Shown here: positions 15,539 to 19,521 of the stretch, one piece after another
Layout of the letters: the number at the start of each line of letters is the position of its first letter
Position numbering within the stretch: position 1 is the stretch's first letter
From: CAG-877 sp963589235
GTDB taxonomy: Bacteria; Bacillota_I; Bacilli_A; RF39; UBA660
DNA: 19,521 bases
Direction: 5' to 3'
Assembly: GCA_963589235.1 (NCBI GenBank)
Contig: CAVAJX010000076.1
Location: forward strand, 1-19,521
The notes under the pieces: model-generated
Database searches by the model: none
Told to the model about the DNA's origin: nothing
Seen by the model: the letters and a program-made list of their open reading frames with translations, nothing else
Translations under genes and position numbers: made by a program

Positions 15539-18187
15539 ATGAAATTAAAAAAATGGCACAGTACTGAAAAAGAAGAAGTTTTAGAAATATTAAAAAGTAA
15601 TGAATCAGGCCTTGATGAAAAAGAAGTCAAACTAAGACAAGAAAAGTATGGTAAAAATGAACTACCAAAAGGTAAAACTCCATCTTTAATTAAAATATTT
15701 ATAGAACAATTATTAGATCCAATAGTCTTATTATTAGTTTTTGCTTTTGTTTTTTCTCTTATAATAAAAGAAAATATAGATGCAATTGCGATAGCGTTCA
15801 TCATTTTAGTAGACCTAATACTAGGAACTTTTCAAGAATGGAAAGCCAATAAAAATGTTGAAGCTCTAACAAAACTTATTGAATTAAGAACTAAAACCCT
15901 ACGTTCAGGAAAAGAAATAGAAGTTCATTCATCAAATTTAGTACCTGGAGATATGGTTCTTTTATCATCAGGAGATAAAATAAGTGCTGACTTAAGATTA
16001 ATAGAAGTAAATAATCTAACAATTGATGAATCTGTTTTAACAGGAGAAAGTACAAGTGTATCTAAAACATCTTCTACTATAAATAAAGATGTAATCCTAG
16101 CCGAAAGAAAAAATATGGCCTATGCTGGTACCAGTGTCTTATCTGGAAGAGGACTAGGAATTGTTACCGCAACAGGTCTAAATACAGAACTAGGTGAAAT
16201 AGCTCAAAAAGTAAATACAACAAAAGATACCAAGTCTCCATTAACAATTAGAATGGAAAAGTTCTCAAAACAAATAACATTTTTAGTAGTTGCGATAGCC
16301 ATTATAATTACAGTAGTCTTATATTCAAAAGGAACATCTGGTAGTGAAATATTTTTATCAGTTATAGCCTTATCAGTATCAGCTATGCCAGAAGGTCTAC
16401 CTTTAGCACTTACCATGGCTCTAACAATAGGTTCAAATCGTATGAGTAAGAATAATGTTATTGTAAAAAAACTTAATTCTGTAGAAAGCTTAGGCAGCTG
16501 TACTGTAATCGCAACAGATAAAACAGGAACCCTTACTGTAAATGAACAAACTGCTAAAAAAATAGTTTTGCCAGATAACAGTGTTTTTGATATAGAAGGA
16601 ACAGGATATAACGATAAAGGAAAAATAATTCCTTTAGAAAATGCCAATATAGAGGACGCAAAATATATTAGTAAACTAGGAGTACTAAATAATGAAGCAA
16701 GTCTAAAAAAAGTAAAAGATGACTATGAATACATTGGTGATTCCATTGATATAGCGTTCCTTGCTTTAGGACAGAAGTTGCAAATTAATATTGATGATAT
16801 AGAAATAACCAATCGAATAAATTATGAATCAGAAAATAAATATTCAGCTGTTTATTATAAAGAAAATGGAAATGATTATTGTACAGTTAAAGGTTCTTTA
16901 GAAAAAGTATTAGAATTTTGTACAACAATGAAAGTAAATAACGAGACAAAAAAAATAGATGTTGAAAAAATAAAAAAACAACATGAAGATTTAGCAAGTT
17001 CAGGGTACCGAGTTATTGCTTTAGCGGCAGGTAAGAACAAATCTAATAAACCAGAGCAGTTAACATTTGAAGGACTAGTTGCTTTTATAGACCCTATAAG
17101 AGAAGAAGTAACCAAGTCTATAAACGACTGTAAAAATGCCGGTATAAAAGTAATAATGATAACAGGAGATCATCCCTTAACAGCTTATTCTATTGCCAAA
17201 GACTTAGGGTTAGTTGAAAGCTTTGATGAAGTTACATCTGGAAAAGAATTAGATGAATATCTTGAAAAAGGTAAAAAAGATTTTGATAAGTTTGTTAAAT
17301 CAAAAAAAATCTTTACTAGAGTAACACCTATAAATAAATTGGAAATTGTAGAATCGTATAAAAGACAAGGAGAATTTGTTGCGGTAACTGGAGATGGTGT
17401 AAATGATGCTCCAGCTATAAAATCAGCAAACATTGGTATAGCCATGGGCTCTGGAACTGACGTTGCCAAAGAAACATCTTCCATGATAATTTTGAATGAT
17501 GATTTTTCATCAATTGTTTTAGGAATAAAAGAAGGACGAAATGCTTATAGTAACATTCGTAAAGTATGTTATATGCTATTATCTTGCGGTGTTGCAGAAG
17601 TTTTATTCTTCCTATTATCAATAATATTAGACATGCCAATGCCTTTAGTAGCCATCCAATTACTATGGCTAAATATTGTAACAGATGGTCTTCAAGACTT
17701 TTCATTATCATTTGAAAAATCAGAAGAAAATATCATGAATGAAGCACCAAGAAACCCTAAAGAGTCATTATTCAATAAAGAATTATTTAGTGAAGTACTA
17801 ATCTCTGGATTATCAATTGGTATTATAGTATTCATAGTATGGAATTACTTATTAAACACAATAAATATGCCAGTAAAGATTGCAAGAGGATATGTTGTAA
17901 CCTTAATGGTATTTATACAAAATATGCATGTTCTAAATTGTCGTAGTGAAAATTCATCAGTATTAAAAGTACCATTAAAAACAAATCCATTAATAATATT
18001 TAGTATAGTATCAGCCTTATTCTTACAAGTGCTTTTTAGTGAAGTACCATTCTTAAGTAAATTCTTACAAACAACCAGTATACCAATAACACATATGCTA
18101 ATATTATTTGTAATTTCTACTATAATAATATTTATAATGGAAATATACAAATACATAAAAAGAAAAAGTATAAAATCAATAGAATGA
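15539..18187 (+). CDS. P2-type calcium-transporting ATPase
   Basis: 882 residues. Start is ATG 15539, preceded at six bases by AAGGAG; the earlier in-frame ATG at 15518 has that site inside its reading frame and is unlikely. Membrane pump of the SERCA/PMCA class. Motifs: N-terminal cation-ATPase segment, TGES (168-171), PEGLP in helix M4 (284-288, Glu285), phosphorylated Asp327 in DKTGT, KGS (451-453) for nucleotide binding, TGD (542-544) and TGDGVNDAP (617-625). Of the SERCA calcium ligands, the M4 Glu, M5 Glu (687) and M6 Asn712/Thr715/Asp716 (NIVTD) are present, but the M5 Asn is Gly684, so site I may be altered. Ca2+ export is most likely; other cations cannot be excluded. It appears monocistronic and ends in a hairpin that includes its stop codon. 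Confidence 0.9.
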   Translation: MKLKKWHSTEKEEVLEILKSNESGLDEKEVKLRQEKYGKNELPKGKTPSLIKIFIEQLLDPIVLLLVFAFVFSLIIKENIDAIAIAFIILVDLILGTFQEWKANKNVEALTKLIELRTKTLRSGKEIEVHSSNLVPGDMVLLSSGDKISADLRLIEVNNLTIDESVLTGESTSVSKTSSTINKDVILAERKNMAYAGTSVLSGRGLGIVTATGLNTELGEIAQKVNTTKDTKSPLTIRMEKFSKQITFLVVAIAIIITVVLYSKGTSGSEIFLSVIALSVSAMPEGLPLALTMALTIGSNRMSKNNVIVKKLNSVESLGSCTVIATDKTGTLTVNEQTAKKIVLPDNSVFDIEGTGYNDKGKIIPLENANIEDAKYISKLGVLNNEASLKKVKDDYEYIGDSIDIAFLALGQKLQINIDDIEITNRINYESENKYSAVYYKENGNDYCTVKGSLEKVLEFCTTMKVNNETKKIDVEKIKKQHEDLASSGYRVIALAAGKNKSNKPEQLTFEGLVAFIDPIREEVTKSINDCKNAGIKVIMITGDHPLTAYSIAKDLGLVESFDEVTSGKELDEYLEKGKKDFDKFVKSKKIFTRVTPINKLEIVESYKRQGEFVAVTGDGVNDAPAIKSANIGIAMGSGTDVAKETSSMIILNDDFSSIVLGIKEGRNAYSNIRKVCYMLLSCGVAEVLFFLLSIILDMPMPLVAIQLLWLNIVTDGLQDFSLSFEKSEENIMNEAPRNPKESLFNKELFSEVLISGLSIGIIVFIVWNYLLNTINMPVKIARGYVVTLMVFIQNMHVLNCRSENSSVLKVPLKTNPLIIFSIVSALFLQVLFSEVPFLSKFLQTTSIPITHMLILFVISTIIIFIMEIYKYIKRKSIKSIE

Positions 18188-18212
18188 CCCTTAAAATCAT
18201 TCTATTGATTTT
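18172..18212. terminator. 16-bp perfect hairpin at the end of the calcium pump gene
   Basis: AAAATCAATAGAATGA (18172-18187) and its exact reverse complement (18197-18212) flank a 9-nt loop. The left arm encodes the last Lys-Ser-Ile-Glu and the TGA stop. The 3' arm ends in TTTT, but A follows rather than a longer T-run. Confidence 0.75.
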
Positions 18213-18240
18213 AAAAAAGTTCTCAATAAAGTAAATATAA

Positions 18241-18249
18241 TGGTATAAT
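18241..18249 (+). promoter_or_regulatory. Extended -10 promoter of alanine racemase gene
   Basis: TGGTATAAT matches the TG-n-TATAAT extended -10 exactly. The -35 region is poor (TCTCAA at 17-bp spacing). Confidence 0.6.
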
Positions 18250-18289
18250 AAAACAATCTAACTAATACTTATAAACAGGAGGTAATATT

Positions 18290-19378
18290 GTGAACGAAAG
18301 ACAGTCAGTATTAGAAATAAGTACAAAAGCATTTAAACATAATGTTGAAGAAATAAAAAAATTAATAGGTCCTAAAAAGAAAATAATGTATGTTATGAAG
18401 GCTAATGCCTATGGTACATACTTAAATAAAAATATAGATGTTATCAAAGACTTTAATATAATCGCAACAGCTATTGTAAAAGAGGCTGTTGAATTAAGAC
18501 TTTCAGGCTTTAAAAATAAGATTTTTGTTTTAAATCAACCATATGTAGAAGATATTGAAAACATCATTAATTATGACGTTACTATAGGAGTAGCTGATTT
18601 AAACTTTATAAAAGAACTTTCAAAAAGAAAAGATAAATTTACTATTCATTTAGAATTAGAAACAGGTATGGGAAGAACTGGTATTGCCTTAACTGATTTA
18701 GACAATGTTCTAAAATTTTTAAAACAAACAAATAATATTGAAGTAGAAGGTGTATATACACATCTATCTGTTCCTGATACAGATGAAAAATTCACAAATA
18801 AACAAATGGAATTATTTAAAATTGGTGTGTCCAAAATAAAAGAATATTATAAAGATTTAAAATATATTCATGCCTCAGCTTCTAATGGTATCTTAAATGT
18901 TGAAGATGATTTTTGTAATCTTGTAAGACCAGGTATTTTACTATATGGCTATCTACCTTCAACTAAATTAAAAAGACAAATTAATTTACAGCCTGTTGCT
19001 AAACTAAAATCAAGAATTTTGTTTATTAAAAAAATAGAAAAAGATACAAGTATTAGTTATGGAAGAACGTTTATTTCAACTGATAAAATGACAATTGCTA
19101 CAATTGGTATTGGCTACGCTGATGGCATAAGAAGAAATCTTTCAAATATTGGCAAAGTAATAATAGCTGGTAAAAAGTCTAACATGATAGGCACTATATG
19201 TATGGATTCATTTATGACAGATGTTACAGATATTGATAATGTTAAAGTAGGTGACTATGTTTATATTTGGGATAATGAAAAAATAAAATTAGAAGACATA
19301 GCTAATCAATGTAATACAATTAGTTATGAAATCTTATCAACAATTTCTAATCGTGTACCCAGAGTATTTGTTGATTAA
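18290..19378 (+). CDS. alr: Alanine racemase
   Basis: 362 residues, the usual length. Start is GTG 18290, with AGGAGGT (18277-18283) six bases upstream and no ATG nearby in frame. PLP-dependent enzyme making D-alanine from L-alanine for peptidoglycan, and in many Gram-positives also for teichoic acid. Landmarks: Lys37 in VMKANAYG, which holds PLP; ETGMGRTG (124-131); THLS (157-160); RPGILLYG (213-220); catalytic Tyr257 in SYGRTF; GIGYADG (273-279); and the CMD motif (304-306). The PLP loop continues YGTYL instead of the more usual YGHG, a minor variation. It has its own extended -10 promoter. An XRE-family gene begins 34 nt after its stop, without a visible terminator, and may be co-transcribed. 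Confidence 0.95.
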   Translation: MNERQSVLEISTKAFKHNVEEIKKLIGPKKKIMYVMKANAYGTYLNKNIDVIKDFNIIATAIVKEAVELRLSGFKNKIFVLNQPYVEDIENIINYDVTIGVADLNFIKELSKRKDKFTIHLELETGMGRTGIALTDLDNVLKFLKQTNNIEVEGVYTHLSVPDTDEKFTNKQMELFKIGVSKIKEYYKDLKYIHASASNGILNVEDDFCNLVRPGILLYGYLPSTKLKRQINLQPVAKLKSRILFIKKIEKDTSISYGRTFISTDKMTIATIGIGYADGIRRNLSNIGKVIIAGKKSNMIGTICMDSFMTDVTDIDNVKVGDYVYIWDNEKIKLEDIANQCNTISYEILSTISNRVPRVFVD

Positions 19379-19412
19379 ATAATATATTTTTTCAAGTAGG
19401 AAGTGATGCAAT

Positions 19413-19521
19413 ATGGAACAAGAAAAAATAGGAAAATTTATAAAAAAATTGCGTAAAGAAAATAACCTTACACAAAAAGATTTAGCTGAAAAATATGGTG
19501 TAACATATCAGGCAGTTAGTA
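19413..19521 (+). CDS. XRE-family helix-turn-helix regulator, 3' part outside window
   Basis: Only the first 36 codons are visible. ATG 19413 follows an AGGAAGTGA ribosome binding site. The sequence GKFIKKLRKENNLTQKDLAE (7-26) followed by KYGVTYQAVS is the start of a Cro/C1-type (XRE) helix-turn-helix: helix 1, then LTQKDLAEKYGV as helix 2 and turn, then the recognition helix starting TYQAVS. Its targets are unknown. It lies 34 nt after alr on the same strand; whether it controls alr cannot be seen. Confidence 0.85.
   Translation, partial: MEQEKIGKFIKKLRKENNLTQKDLAEKYGVTYQAVS

Noticed and set aside
1..19521. Mycoplasma-type code (TGA as Trp)
   Set aside because: TGA ends dinD, the macro-domain gene and the calcium pump at sensible lengths, and Trp is encoded by TGG.

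Overview
The window is AT-rich DNA from a low-GC Gram-positive-type bacterium. Genes are tightly packed, have strong AGGAGG-like ribosome binding sites, and use many A/T-ending codons. TGA is a stop: it ends dinD, the macro-domain gene and the calcium pump, and Trp is written TGG. This is therefore the standard bacterial code, not the Mycoplasma code. An uncultured gut Bacilli/Erysipelotrichia-like or RF39-like lineage would fit, but that placement is an inference from style and gene content. I see no rRNA, tRNA, CRISPR, transposase or phage structural genes.

Layout: (1) 1-8382 is a cell-surface region. On the minus strand a secreted Cys-rich Ig-like protein (1796-300) is followed by a small membrane-anchored protein that runs off the left edge. 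Divergent from these are two tandem type IV pilin-like proteins carrying arrays of Ig-like modules (1997-4201 and 4326-7856), then a small anchored protein (7904-8347). The two pilin-like genes share a 2,155-bp block (2030-4184 and 4359-6513) with one difference that I could find. The first gene stops just past a module boundary; the second goes on for three more modules and a C-terminal domain. (2) 8383-10571 is a zinc-type metal resistance operon: an SmtB/CzrA-like ArsR repressor with a complete alpha-5 metal site, overlapping a P1B-2 metal-exporting ATPase. An SmtB-like operator lies between promoter and start codon. (3) 10573-10958 is a small two-helix membrane protein with a Lys-rich tail.

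(4) 10982-12976 holds dinD, with a LexA/SOS-like box inside its promoter, then a macro-domain protein translationally coupled to an ASCH-domain protein. (5) 13038-15321 is an operon of a DUF2974 (Mbeg1-like) lipase-fold hydrolase and a GT4 glycosyltransferase, possibly acting on membrane lipids or the cell envelope. (6) 15539-18212 is a P2-type calcium pump ending in a 16-bp perfect hairpin. (7) 18241-19521 is alanine racemase followed by the start of an XRE-family regulator.

The most interesting parts are the near-identical pilin/Ig tandem pair, whose diverged flanks suggest recent gene conversion and whose geometry allows RecA-type switching; the SOS-like box on dinD; a perfect 12-bp-arm inverted repeat inside dinD; and the well-resolved metal sensor/operator/pump circuit.
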